Under the pieces are notes generated by a model. That model was not told the DNA's origin and did no database searches. It was given only the letters and a program-made list of their open reading frames with translations. DNA of 64,000 nucleotides from Chlamydoabsidia padenii (lineage: Eukaryota > Mucoromycota > Mucoromycetes > Mucorales > Cunninghamellaceae). The DNA lies in assembly GCA_025330725.1 (NCBI GenBank), contig JAIWND010000005.1:186001-250000 (forward strand), given 5' to 3'. Positions 40,125 to 52,279 of the stretch are shown here, in pieces. How positions within the stretch are numbered: the stretch's first letter is position 1; every line of letters begins with the position of its first letter. Both the position numbers and the translations under genes were made by a program.

Positions 40125-40693
40125 TTTTTATATCCCCACCCCCTTTTTTTTTGTTATTACTTTTTAGTCTAGACCCATTATTATCACCACTTACCCATGC
40201 TTAATTTTATTATCATACCTATTTATTATACAATTGTCTTCCCCTGTTTTGTTTGAACAATAAACCTAATAATAAAACAAAACTCTTTTTATCGTAATAT
40301 GACATAAAATGAATGACTTATTGATGTGGGTGTAAAGGATGGGGAGGATAAAGGGGTACTTCTTCTCTTTTTAAAAGTCCGATATGTACTTATGACGATA
40401 TTTGTAACAGTTCCTGTGGCATAAGCGAGTTGTCAGGGGTCATTGATGGGAATATGGGAGTCTTTTATTAACCAATAACATTTGGTTTCCGTTCGTTTAC
40501 CAATGACCCTCTTTGATTCAACAAATAGGTCATATGACAAACTGGACTCCTTCAATTTTATGCCTCGCGGGGGAGGGGGTTTAAAAATTCATTCAATCTT
40601 TTTTTTTTTTTTTTTTTTTTTTCTTCCTTTCTTTCTTTCTTCTTCTTTCACTTTAATAAATCCTTCCATTAATCTTCTCTATACAATATTCTC
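40125..40693. other. Intergenic region, 0.57 kb
   Basis: Contains methyltransferase 3' flank with AATAAA-like signals near 40259, GGGGGTTTAAA (motif variant) at 40575-40585 about 110 bp before the symporter start, and a T run at about 40600-40622. Confidence 0.5.
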
Positions 40694-42803
40694 ATGACTG
40701 ATTCTAAAGCTCCTTTATTGAATCATAGTGGCAAACCACCTGTGCACCGACCAAAGTATAGTCGGAAACGATCTTCCTTTGAAGCATCGACCTACAATAG
40801 TACTTCTGCTCTTGGCTATATTAAACAATCTGCTCCTCAAGAACCATCTGACCCTGGACTTTCTCTCATCCAAATGCTGATACTCACTGTCTGTATGGCA
40901 GGTGTGCAATTTACGTGTAAGAAACATTCATACTTCTTTTTTTTTTTTTCTTCTTCAAACTAACCTGACTTTTTTCTTTGGTAGGGACCGTGGAACTATC
41001 GTAAGTACATTACTATGATACAATACACTAAATACTCACTTGTATCTTTATATACTAGTTATGGTACACCTTATCTTTTATCTTTGGACCTCTCAAAGGA
41101 ATTGACAGCTTTGGTTTGGCTTGCTGGTCCACTTTCTGGTTTGATTATTCAACCTGTAAGTATGATGTCTTACGAAAATTGGCCTAGTTGTGACTGACCC
41201 GTATTGGCATTTGATGTTGCTGTTTTTAGCTTATTGGTGCATTTAGTGATAAATGCACATCTAGGTTTGGAAAACGAAGACCCTACATTGTCTCATCTGG
41301 TTTACTAACATGTTTGGCTATGGTGGGAATTGCTTATGCCAAGGAACTAGGTGCTATTGCTGCTCGATGGACTTCGGATGATCCTCAATTGGTAAGAAGA
41401 CAGAATTCTTGTTAACAGTACTTGATGTCTAACTTTCATACTCTTTACTTTTATTTTTTTTTCCTACTCACATCGGGGGGGGGGGTTATAGGCGCATACG
41501 TATGCTATTGTAGTTGCTGTTGGATCCTTCTACTTTTTGGATTTCGCGCTTAATGCAGTGCAAGCCATGTGTCGTGCTTTGATTCTAGACATTCCTCCTC
41601 TTTGGCAACAAGAATATGGAAATGCATGGAGTGCAAGGATGTCGAACTCTGCTATGGTTATTGGTTACTTTGTTGGTTATATTGATTTGGTCAAGTACTT
41701 TCCATGGATGGGTGATTCTCAAATCAAAGTGTTTTGTATTGTCGCCATGGTGGTGTTTTGTTTAACTCTGGGTATCACATGCTTCTTTGTAAAGGAAAAG
41801 GTATCAGATTATGAAGAACAAGAAAATCAGTAAGTATAAGAGGCTGGGTGGGGTGGTGATCAATAGGACATATAGACCAATTAACCATAACACATTTATA
41901 TTCATTTTAGACCTTGGTACCATACTTTCCTTTATATCTGGAGAGCCTTCCGGTATCTACCAAGACCTATCCAAACACTTTGCAACACTCAATTCTTCGC
42001 ATGGATGGGATGGTTTCCATTTTTGTTTTACAGGTAACTAGATTGGAGGGAGGGGGGAAGGTATAATAATGAAATGGTTTTACTGACACCTTCCTTCTTT
42101 TTTTTTTCAATCTAGCACTCAATGGGTATCTGATCTCTACTTTGCAACCCATCCATCCGGTGACCAACAAAATCGCGACTGGGCTGAAGGTACTCGGGCT
42201 GGATCATTTGCTCTTCTTTGCTACTCGGTCGTATCGGTGATTGCTGGTGTGGTGATTCCTTCCATCACAATGAAATTCGAAAAACGCAAAGGCTGGTTAT
42301 CTCTCAACAATATCTATACTAGCTCCCACCTGATCTCTGCTGCTGCTCTTCTGTCTGCCTGGTTTATCAGATCTGTCCTGGGTGCGACGATTATCCTGTC
42401 TGTGATGGGTATTTCATGGGCTATTGTGCTTTGGATTCCCTTCTCACTCGTTGGTGAATATGTCAGCTATGAAGACGAACGCCGTAACGCCGTCACTACT
42501 CAACAACAAAATTACGGCACCACGTCTACTTCTTCAACACCTACAGAGATCGAAGCGGCCCAACAAGAAGAATTTGATGCAGGAATGATTCTCGGTGTTC
42601 ACAACATGTATATCGTCTTTCCTCAGTTTGCTGTGGCTATCATTTCCGCCGTCATCTTTGCTATCAACGATTCGATCAAGGATGGGGATAACGAAGGAAA
42701 AGATGGATCTTCAAGTGTGGCTTCGGTATTGGCGTTTGGTGGAATTATGGCTTTGATTGCTGCTGGTTTCAGTAGATACATCATTCGTGTAAAACAGGAT
42801 TAA
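40694..42803 (+). CDS. Sucrose/maltose-type H+ symporter (SUT family, GPH/MFS)
   Basis: Starts at 40694 (MTDSKAPLLNHSGKPPVHRP) and ends at TAA 42801-42803. TM1 is assembled from three exons: AGVQFT, a 16-nt exon at 40985-41000 giving WTVELS, then YGTPYLLSLDLSKELTALVW. Further SUT hallmarks are GPLSGLIIQP, IGAFSDKCTSRFGKRRPYI, FYFLDFALNAVQAMCRALIL, NTQFFAWMGWFPFLFYSTQW and VSDLYF. Later parts include NMYIVFPQFAVAIISAVIFA and the final TM before IIRVKQD. About twelve TMs are present. Relatives include plant sucrose transporters and S. pombe Sut1; substrate may be sucrose or an alpha-glucoside. It would use the gradient made by Pma1. At least eight exons are needed. Confidence 0.9.
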
Positions 42804-43794
42804 AACTGCACACCTGCACACTTTTTTTATTTTATATCTCTTTACCCTATTCTTCCTTGATTATATACTTTATTTTAGTTGATGATATCTTTACTTCACT
42901 TTAGATTATAACAGACTTTATATTAAAACAATAAATAACATGATGATACTCTTTGTATCACTAAAACTGATTACAGTAATTGGAAATCGCTTATGAAGTT
43001 TGTTGCTGTTGCTGGGACCTGGTTTTATGAGAATGAAATTAGTTAGTGTAGCATCTTGGCGATGATGAAATTGGTCGTGATCAACAGGCATGTATGTAGG
43101 TGAGAAAAGCGGGGTTTCAATATGGTGACATTTGCATGAACTGCTGAAATTGAACCTACACTTGTCATCATAGATGGTGTTTAACTTTATGAAGAAACAT
43201 TACTGCTTCTCTCAGGATGTATGCTGTTAATGCGGTGAAAGTGTGACGGGAGATAAGAACAGCTAAAGTTACCAATAGGCCGAAATCGTTCCCACTTTTG
43301 GAGCCCGGACACAAACAGAATCCATTAGTGAATGCTTTTCTTTTCTGCGCATGGTCCCTCCTACCAAACATTGCTATTTGTTTACTGTCCTGGTTCATTT
43401 CCCGTTGGTCACTATCGTGCATAAAAGACCGAATTTCCTTTTCGAAATGTTTAAATTCCGATTTTTAGCACAAAAGTGAACAAGGGGTTCTTGATCTATA
43501 TGTCACCACGCATATGATAAGGAGACATAAAAATACACATGGACAAGTTTTGGATTTGCACAATGAAAGAAGATCCCTTTTGAAAAAAAAAAAAAAAAAG
43601 TAAACTCTTTCTCAGCCACCAGTAAGATGATTGACCTGAATTTCATCTCTAGCCAATCAAAGGACATGAAACATTGCTTCTTGTAAAAAAAAATTTTTAG
43701 ATCTCCCCCCACCCTGATCCTTAAAAAAAAAAATTTTTTTTTTTTTTTTTATTCACACTTCTTCCTCTCTCTTTCTCTCTCTCTATTTTAAAAA
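42804..43794. other. Intergenic region, 1.0 kb, including eIF5A leader
   Basis: Holds CGGGGTTTCAA at 43110-43120 and TTTAAATTCCG at 43450-43460. An A-then-T homopolymer pair spans about 43724-43750, and a pyrimidine-rich leader (43751-43790) precedes the intron that splits the eIF5A start codon. Confidence 0.55.
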
Positions 43795-44473
43795 AGTAAG
43801 GGAATGGTGTTGATGCAAGTGGTGATGGAATACTAATTGACTTTGTTTTACTCAGTGTCTGCCGAAGAACACGAACACACCTTTGACTCTGCCGATGCCG
43901 GTGCTTCCAAGACCTACCCCATGCAATGTTCCGCCTTGCGAAAGAACGGCCACGTTGTCATCAAGGGTCGTCCTTGCAAGATCGTTGAAATGTCCACCTC
44001 CAAGACTGGTAAGCACGGTCACGCCAAGGTCCATTTGGTTGGTATCGATATCTTCACCAACAAGTAAGTAATAAAAGGGATGCTTCTTCATCTTTAGGTT
44101 ACTTACTTTTTTTTTTTTTTTTAATAGGAAGTATGAAGATCTCTCTCCCTCTACTCACAACATGGATGTCCCCAACGTTGTCCGTAACGAATACACCTTG
44201 TTAAACATTGATGATGGTTTCCTCTCTTTGATGCTTCCCGACGGTACCACCAAGGATGATGTCAAGCTCCCTGATAACGAACTTGGTGAAAAGATCACTG
44301 AAGACTTTGAAGAAGGCAAGGACTTGTTGATCTCCGTCGTCTCCTCCATGGGTGAAGAACATGCTTTGTCCCGTAAGTAATCAATAAAATCATCAGGGGA
44401 AAATGGATCTGGTAACTCACACTCACACACACTTTATTGTTTTTGTTTTATAGACAAGGAAGCTCCTCAATAG
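43795..44473 (+). CDS. Translation factor eIF5A (hypusinated)
   Basis: Exons: 43795 (single coding base A), 43856-44063, 44128-44372 and 44454-44473, giving 157 residues. The product begins [20 protein letters not shown], exactly the family N-terminus. The hypusine site is in [12 protein letters not shown], Lys53 by my count. [17 protein letters not shown] and [12 protein letters not shown] follow. The initiator ATG arises only by joining the A before donor GTAAGG at 43796 to TG after acceptor CTCAG at 43855. The alternative ATG at 43804 inside the intron runs into TAA after ten codons, so it cannot start the protein. eIF5A relieves ribosome stalling at poly-proline and other motifs in the cytoplasm. 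T runs precede the third-exon acceptor. Confidence 0.95.
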
Positions 44474-44916
44474 ACAACATACTAGTCACCCCCCCCCCTT
44501 TATCCCCCTTATATTGGAGGTCTTCTCTCTGTAATCATCTCCTCTTCCATTTTTTAAAATAAAGAACAAAAAAAGCATTCATGATTTGTGTATTGTACTT
44601 TTTACGATGGTCTTATAAAAATGTGGTGGCCTTTTATTTTGATGGGCTGGTTATGTGATCTATAGGGATACTTTTAATCATTGACTGAATACTAGTCAAA
44701 CAACTATTTATTATTATCATTGGGACAAGATACATTACTAGGAAAAAAAAAAAAAAAAAAAGAGAGAGAGAGAGAGGGGGGGAATCAAACACAATAAAAA
44801 TAAATAAATAAAAAAAGATATAGTAGAATATACATGTTTAAAAAAAAAAAAAAGATAGATGTGTGTTATATAGATAATAGATACGACGTGTGTGTGGGAG
44901 GGGGGGGGATACTATT
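44474..44916. other. Intergenic region between convergent genes
   Basis: 3' flanks of eIF5A and the Rho GEF. It includes a C run at about 44490-44498, an A run near 44743-44761 followed by an AG repeat, and a G run at about 44900-44908. No gene. Confidence 0.5.
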
Positions 44917-47900
44917 TTACAATCGTTGACAGAATTCGGAAGGCACCCATCCAAAATGTTCAGCATTCATTTTAGATAGACTTGCATAAAGCCAGGCACC
45001 TTGCAAACCATTTTCGTCTTCGTCTTCTACCCATACTTGAATCATGTCGCCTTTATGGACCGAGAGAGCCTCCGAACTTGGTTCCAGATAGTCATGGATC
45101 ACGACACATTCAAAGACAGGTTCCTCCATGTTGGTTTGAGAAGACGATCGAATACCAAGCGTTTTACTGTGATGATCATCTTGTTGAGGAGTAGTTACTT
45201 TGGAGGAGCAGGTGTCATCATCTGTTGGTGTTCTACCCAGGTCATTATTATTGTTGTTGTGTTCTTTCCACATTGGTGATCCATATTTTCGACTTGACAC
45301 GGAAGATCGGGTATCTAAAACATACAAATAAATAAAAAGGGGGCAAGAGTTATAATCAAGCAACCATGACAAACGGGAGTTCTTACCATCATCATTGAAG
45401 GAATGTACGGATAAAGTCCTGTCAAAGTACCCATCCGATAATTTCAATCGACTATCACTTCCTCCGGTTACGAGATCGTCAGCAAGAGGGGTTAACGGAA
45501 GCACACCGAGTACCATTTTCCATTGTTCCTTGTTTAGTGGCATAATATCATTGATCAAAGGCCGCACATGATCCTGCATTTCTTCTTGATACCGAGAAAT
45601 AATGGCGTTGAGTTCCAAGTCACCTAACTCATTGACTGAGTCTTGTCGTAAATGATGTGTCAGCTTGTTCCATTCCCGGCAGGTTCGTTCGTAAAAAGTA
45701 GCTTGTACCATGGCCAAATCACCTACAATGATGTCAAAGTATTGTCGCGTCAGATTAAATAACAAGGGTAGCTCTTCGACCAACTGTGCATTGATGGAGA
45801 CATAAGCGTCCGCTGATTCTTGAAGTGCCTTGTCAGGTACATCCCCGCGAGCCTTGATGCCACGCACACGATCGTAATCCAGTAGTTTTTGTCCACGTTT
45901 GCTGATGACTTGTGATGGGTTTTCAAATACCAAGAGGAAGCTTTCGATTCGAGTATAGATATAACCATGGATCATCGTATCCTAATGCAGAAAAAAAAAA
46001 AGCAAATTAGAGATACAAAAGGTAGCCAAGATTACTTACCAGTTCCCTAGACATGATCATTCGAAATGTTCCAGCCATTTTTGTGAATTCCTTGATTTGA
46101 TTCATGCTACGCACACGCACACCACCAAAGGCACCATACACGTCTTCCAGACTAGTAGCGAATTCCAGCAAGTTGTCAAAATTATCCTTCACTTGCCGTA
46201 CCCAAGCTTGAATATCGCGTGCCAATTGTCGAGCAATTTCCTGTTGATCTTCGAATTTCTGGTGTAAAGTGTCGAATAAGGTATCTTGTGTTGCTTCTGC
46301 TGCCAATCCTGCCACCTGTCGTATTCGATGTGCCTTTCTTGTCAGTTTCTTGTTGATGCCGTGGCTATAAAAAAAAAATCAGATTAGTTCTACATATCAA
46401 GATCCGGCATCCATTTTCAGTATGACTTACACTACATTGATTTCCGTTTTTTTCTTATCACCCACGATCTTGTCCACAATATCCTTCCGTCGTTTAATTT
46501 CGTTGACATGATCGGCCACGTTTTGAATTTCATTGTTTGCAATCGTTAGGTTTTCATAATCTGGATGATCCGGTGGTGTGGCGCTTAAGAGTTCCTATAT
46601 AAAAAGAAGAGGCATGATTAAGACGTGATGCCATACCCTTTATAATTATCACAGTTTACCTTTAATAACAGTGGATACTTGAGTACTCTTTGGACAGGTT
46701 TGATCAATAAGCTACCGAGGTCCCAACTTTGCGTCCGTCCTGGCAGTTGTTCAGCGCATGTCTGGAATTCCGTGGATAAATAGATTAGCAGGTCATTTTA
46801 GCACATTCCTTTTTTTTTGAATAACCATTCTTACCTGTAAAAATTGTTGAGCTTTAGGTTTGGATTCCAGTTCTTGTAGTCTAATCACCGCGTCCGTATG
46901 TCGTTTACAGTAATCACAATACACCTGATCTATTTGTTGCATCTTTACCGATCCAACAAAAAAAAGAAAAGGAAGAAGAAGAGACGAGTAAGTAAATAAT
47001 CAATTTGATCAATCTTGTTTTCCCATTTACCATAGTTCTAAAAGCCATTCCAATGGTGTTTGTTGTCGAATCTTCATCTGCCCTTGATAATAGATCAACA
47101 AATGTAGATTCTAAATCCACAATAGCCAGTAGATTAGAAAACACATGTTTGACATCAGAGAGAGACAGGCCAGAATCAGGTTCAAGCGCAGGATCATAAT
47201 AGATTTCCTTGAGTACCAACATGTCGTTTTGATAGCTTGTTTCTGTTTTCCAAATTTCATCCATCACCTTGACACGTTTATTTTGTTCCTTTATTGCTGC
47301 TGTCCCGGTTGACTGATGAGGTAAAGAGGTGGTGGTGGAATTTGAGGTGGAGACTGAAGTTGGTGATGATAAAGGTGTACAGGAAGAGTCAAAGGATGTG
47401 CCATAAATAGATGGTGGTGGGTCACTGGTGTGCATTGTTGTAGGGTTGGCTGTACTGATCGAGTCCTTGAGTGATTGTTGCTGTTGATGATGATCAGTAT
47501 TATTACCACTAAACCAATGAGAGAGAGTGCTCCCGTAACTGTTCCAAACACGTTTCGTTGAAGGAGAAGCAGGTGAGGTTGACGACGAAGTGGATGATAA
47601 TGATGAGGTTGATATGCCACTGAAGACACTACTATTACCGGTGCCAGATCGTGATATCATTGATAGTGAAGAAGAGCCGGTGGATGATGCAGGTGGTACG
47701 ATAACATGTGGACTACCGGGTGTAAAATGTTGTGGTTGAAGTGTCGCTTGTGAGGTCCGCTTTGGTATCAGTAATCGTGTATTCAATGAGCCAAGGGAAT
47801 CGTCGTCTCGAGTTGGTGGTGTCGGAGGTGTCGGCCCTCTTCTTGAGTGGGAGGACCGTTTTTCCGCTAATGTTGTAGTTTGGTCAGTTGTGTTTACTGA

Positions 47901-48646
47901 AGATATGACTGTTGGTCGTATGGTGGAAGAAGAATCCAGGTTCATAGAGTCAAGTCGTTTCGACATTGATGGTTTTGTTGGTACTTGATGTGATGGTGTT
48001 TGTAGTGAGGATCGAGTGGACTCGCTATGATTAGGAGTACCATGTTGATTGTTCAAAGATCTTCCAAGTGTCAGGTTGTTTTGCATATTCTAAAAAGAAG
48101 AGTGAAGCAAGATGATTAGACTAATGTACCAGTGTCCTTTGTTCTTTTTCTTTTTCTTTTTACCTTTCTATTCCCAGTCAATGTGTTTTGTTGAAACCTA
48201 GCCCGCACGTCCCGGAAGGCCAATGAAGTTTCATCCACAGTTGAGTCTTCCATCTTGGTTGTCGTTTCATTGTTTACTGTAGAATTGTCATTGACTAGAT
48301 TGCTGGTGTTGTTCGTTGGCTGCCCCGAGCGTAAGGACGGAGGTTTTGTCGGTAGTGTCGGTTTGTTTAATTTGACTTGTGTATGAGTTGCATTAGAGTG
48401 TCGACCAATAGACGTATCGTTTTCAAACATACGAGAAAGCCGGTTGATAGAGTGTCCTTTTCTTGAATTGGAAGAGAGTCTTTTTTGCTGCTGTTGTTCT
48501 TCATGTTGATGACGGTGATGAGAGTAGAGTCCTTGCTGGCGGTCATGGTTTGGTGATTTCAGTTGAAGTTGGTTATGCTTGGTAGGAGGTGTTGTGTCTA
48601 GTATTTGAGAAAAGGCATCTTGACATTCTGATTTGGATTGATTCAT
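44917..48646 (-). CDS. Rho-family GEF with DH, BAR and SH3 domains (Tuba/DNMBP-like)
   Basis: Starts at 48646 (MNQSKSECQDAFSQILDTTP) and stops at TAA 44917-44919. About 450 N-terminal residues are low complexity, rich in Ser, Thr, Pro and Gln. The DH domain starts at KVMDEIWKTETSYQNDMLVL. It continues through MQQIDQVYCDYCKRH and SWDLGSLLIKPVQRVLKYPL, where LIKPVQRVLKYPLLL is the core DH helix. A BAR-like helical region follows (TLFDTLHQKFEDQQEIARQL and REWNKLTHHLRQDSVNELG). After an acidic linker the C-terminus is an SH3 domain: ECVVIHDYLEPSSEALSVHK, then GDMIQVWVEDEDENG and FGWVPSEFCQRL. No PH domain is visible; the BAR replaces it, as in DNMBP/Tuba. The likely role is Cdc42 activation at curved membrane or the growing tip. 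The GTPase target is inference. Confidence 0.88.
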
Positions 48647-49758
48647 AACAGAAAGAAGAAGAAGAATATGGATGGAAGAAAATAGAAGAAGGCTGTAAAA
48701 AAAAAAAAAAGAAAAAAAAAGACTTGGGAGACAAATTTCAAATCCCGCTTTTCTCCACTCATGCTGTCAGGCGATCTTATTGATGCCCACTACCATCATG
48801 TACATAATTGACTTGATGGAATTTCATCAATATATAAAAAGTGTTCAATCTCGTCCTAATGTGATCTGTACTATTGGCACTACATCCTCAAGATCCAAAG
48901 CTTTTAAGAACTAGTCCAGCACCCCTACGTAAGTGTTTCCTCGATAATGATGTCCTGGTTTAAAGAGCGATAAGAAACCAATGACTTTGGATGAACATCC
49001 TTGCAAGGATCTTACTAGCATTCACCAAAATCTATCGTTTACTAGCTATGTCGGTATTTCAACTTACCCCACTTTTTTATCATGTATGCGGGACTTGAAA
49101 AAAGTAAATGCCAAGATGCATGACTGAAATCATTTCCACTCTACTACATTGTCATTAAATAAAGGACATTAATGCATAAAGTGGATGGAGTATAAAGGTT
49201 GAAACATGTCATAACAGTAGCCCTGACCAGAGTTAGCCAGGCGGCGTTTGAAAACTGAGGTTCCACTCAGGGACATCAATGACCGAAAAAATGAGACAGC
49301 CTAAAATATAATCCGATCAGCATCAATTTTTTTAGATTTGATACCAATCCAAGATCCCAACCAAAAACTACTTTGATTTCCAATTTAGGTGAAAAACTTC
49401 TCACGGTCGGTATCCACTGTTACAAATGTGAGAAAAAAGGGAAAGTGGAAAGAATGGGTAAATGAACTCGACCAGTTGATCTTTGGGTTGGTTTCGTTTC
49501 CGTTTAATCGACTCTTACGTTCAAACGCCGACTTACCCCACGCCTGCACGCCAGTCTTTAAATAGTTCCCAGGCCTGCCTCTTTGTGTATCCTGAAATTT
49601 TGGTGTGCCCTGATTGGCTGAATTATCGTGGGAATTTTAAATCTGGTGTTTTGCTTCATTTTGAGTTTTCCCCACATCGACATTCTTTTTTTTTTTTTCT
49701 CTTCCCCTGCACATTCTCTCTTTCATCCTTTCTCTTCTTCAACTTTTTATTAAAAAAC
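48647..49758. other. Divergent intergenic region, 1.1 kb
   Basis: Upstream of the Rho GEF (-) and bZIP factor (+). It has exact TTCAAATCCCG at 48737-48747, CGGGACTTGAA at 49089-49099 and CGGCGTTTGAA at 49242-49252. A pyrimidine stretch follows at about 49685-49745. No coding region is supported. Confidence 0.5.
48737..48747 (-). promoter_or_regulatory. CGGGATTTGAA motif, exact copy 6 (reverse)
   Basis: Lies 91 bp upstream of the Rho GEF start and, in that gene's direction, reads GAGAAAAGCGGGATTTGAA. The GAGAAAAGCGGG part recurs at 43102-43113. Confidence 0.5.
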
Positions 49759-50613
49759 ATGAACGACTCTACTACCATTTATATCTCTCATAGTGATGAT
49801 ATGTCAAATCTCCAAGGTAACGCTTTCATTCTCGAGGCAAACTCCGCATAGTAACATCTCCCCCCCTTTTTTTTTTGCTTGAATACAGATCTGTCTTCCA
49901 CTACAACATCTGCTTTAAGTAAAAAAGTAGCTCAGAATCGTGCCGCTCAAAAGGCTTTCCGAAAAAGAAAACAAAACTATGTCGAAGACCTGGAAAACAA
50001 GGTTAAACAACTAGATGATTGGAAAAAGGCCATGATCCAATTACAGGCGGATAACGATTATCTCCGAAAGACAGTAACAAGATTAAAAGAGCAATTGGAC
50101 CAATATGATAGTGCTGCTGGTTCGACACTTTTACCTCCAACAATACCATCTCCCAATCGATTACCACATGAAATTAATGCAATAATTACCTCCTCATCGG
50201 CACCAATGCAACCATCATCATCATCATCACCATCTGACCTGTCATTGGGGCCAAATGATACCAAACACAAACCACCGACCTTATCCAAACGAGAAAAGAA
50301 AAGACAACGATTACTGGCTGATGCAAAGTTATATAAGAATGATGATTTGGAACCTATTCAATTGCAATGCCCATTATCAATGCATAATATTAATAGCCCG
50401 CCCATCGAGATCAAGACGGAAGAAGAACCCCCATCTCTCGTGGTTGACACCAGTCTCGTCCAACCTTTTTTTGATTTACCAATGACCTTGGATCCCCATG
50501 ATCATTATATTAATTTTGGCGGTGATGATGATGATGATGATGATGATTTTCCGTCTTCGTCCTCTTCGTCCTCTTGCTCTTTTTCCCCCTACCCACCATC
50601 ATTACTTTTTTGA
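49759..50613 (+). CDS. bZIP transcription factor, Yap/Pap1 (AP-1-like) type
   Basis: Two exons (49759-49816, 49889-50613) encode 260 residues. The basic region is KKVAQNRAAQKAFRKRKQNY, with the Gln and Phe (NRxxQxxFRxRK) that mark the fungal Yap group instead of the usual NxxAAxxCR. The leucine zipper follows (VEDLENKVKQLDDWKKAMIQ, then LQADNDYLRKTVTRLKEQL). The rest is Ser/Pro-rich and ends in an Asp8 run and Ser runs, probably an activation region. No cysteine-rich redox domain typical of true Yap1/Pap1 is seen; only an isolated Cys pair occurs. So an oxidative-stress role should not be assumed. It is convergent with the aminotransferase, with just 78 bp between stops. Confidence 0.9.
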
Positions 50614-50691
50614 CATTCATCATATACAAATAAACATCCTATTTTTATTAAAAGAAATCAATAGTTATCTAATAAACTATAGCGACTACTA

Positions 50692-51980
50692 CTATATGGG
50701 ATTTTGTTGATTTAATGTTGTAGATGTTGTGCCATTAGGTGAGCTTTTGCCGCCTTTGGGTAATAAAGTCCAGGTATTAGGATCTTGTGATTGTGTAGAG
50801 GATAATCGTATTGCTTGGGCTAGGCGCTGAATACCCGCTTGTAGTGTTTCCGTATCGTAATGAGCGAAACAGAGTCGTATATAAGATTCGTCGTCTTCAT
50901 TATCGCCATTAGGGACCATAAATAAAGCAGTATTACCAAAAGAGATATCAATATTGTGATCTCTAATTACTTGTTGCACGTCATCACAGACAATACCAGA
51001 CGGAAGTTGTAACCAGATAAAATAACCACCAATTGGCTTTAATGCGTTACATCCTAAAGGCACTAATTCTTGTTGGATCATTTCCCACATTCCCTTGTGT
51101 AATCGTTCGTCTAGTGTCTTGCGGACTTTGGCGACATGGTGATGTAAGTTGATGTCTGGATTGCTGGATTTGAGCATTTGGTTGACTACTTGATTCACTA
51201 TGAAGAGAGAGAGAAAACTAGTCAGTACCACATCTTTTTTTTTTTTTTTTTTTTTTGTCGGGGTGCTTACTATAATTCGAGGGTGATCCGCCAGAGATGT
51301 AAGATCCACTGTATTTATACAGTAATGATACAAGTTAGTATATCGACACATGTTTCATTCCATTACCCTTACCATCGACCGAGTCTTTCGATCAGATTTT
51401 CATGACATTCCAACCATCCAATTCGGGCACCCGGCGCTAGTATTTTTGAGAAGGACCCATTGCTTATGACGACAGGATTAACAGAGTCTAAATCATAGGC
51501 TACCAGTCGTTTAGGTGGTACTTCATCCGAGTAGGTCAACATATCATATACATCATCACAAATCACCAGCACGTTGTATTTCCTTGCCAGTTCCACCAAA
51601 CGTTGACGCTGATTTGTTGGCAAGACGGATCCAGTGGGATTAGCATGAGTGGGCACACAATACAATACAGCATCATATATATCCTTGTTGTTATTGTTAT
51701 TTGCTGAAGAAGGTGTAAGGTGTTTGACGAGTGAGGCTTCAAAATGATCAATGTCCAACCCCCGAGTGTTATCTGGTATACCGATGAATTGGTCCAACTG
51801 GAATCCAACATCTCGAAAGATGTCAAACGCCAAAAAGTAAGTGGGTTCTTGGAAGTAGCAGTATTTGGTCACAGAGTTTGGTCTTGTCAAAAGTGATAAC
51901 GCATGTTGTAATCCAAAGGAGGCACCTGATGTTGGACAAAGATGTCGCCTACATGGTAGATTTAGATGAAGAGTTTCCTG

Positions 51981-52011
<31 letters not shown>

Positions 52012-52279
52012 GTGCATACTTACGAATCCACTGGCATTGAGTATTCTTTTGATAAAAACTTTGCAAGGTTTTCACGGAATTCCATTGTCCCCAATGCATC
52101 CCCATACTAAATACATAAAAAAGAAAGCGTTAGACAAACTATTAACTGTAGCAATATTACTATACCTGTAATACGTCGATATCGGCGTTACATGCATCCA
52201 AAGCCAGTGATGTTGCCTTTTTGAAGAGGTCAATAGGCAAGAGATCAGAAGACGGCTGGCCTTTCAAAAAGTTGATCAT
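50692..52279 (-). CDS. PLP-dependent aminotransferase, class I (aminoadipate/aromatic type)
   Basis: The preferred start at 52279 gives MINFLKGQPSSDLLPIDLFK, the usual opening of the Aro8/LysN-like group. The frame stays open upstream but without ATG. Exon 1 is 52166-52279; the gene ends at TAG 50692-50694. Motifs: YGDALGTMEFRENLAKFLSK, CPTSGASFGLQHALSLLTRP, VPTHANPTGSVLP and VICDDVYDMLTY. The PLP lysine is in SNGSFSKILAPGARIGWLE. The C-terminal domain includes LKPIGGYFIWLQLPSGI and SYIRLCFAHYDTETLQAGIQ. Likely reaction: transamination with 2-oxoglutarate of an aromatic amino acid, 2-aminoadipate or similar. Exact substrate is not determinable. Two introns have long A runs in sense after their donors (22 at 51235-51256, 27 at 51985-52011). 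Confidence 0.88.
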
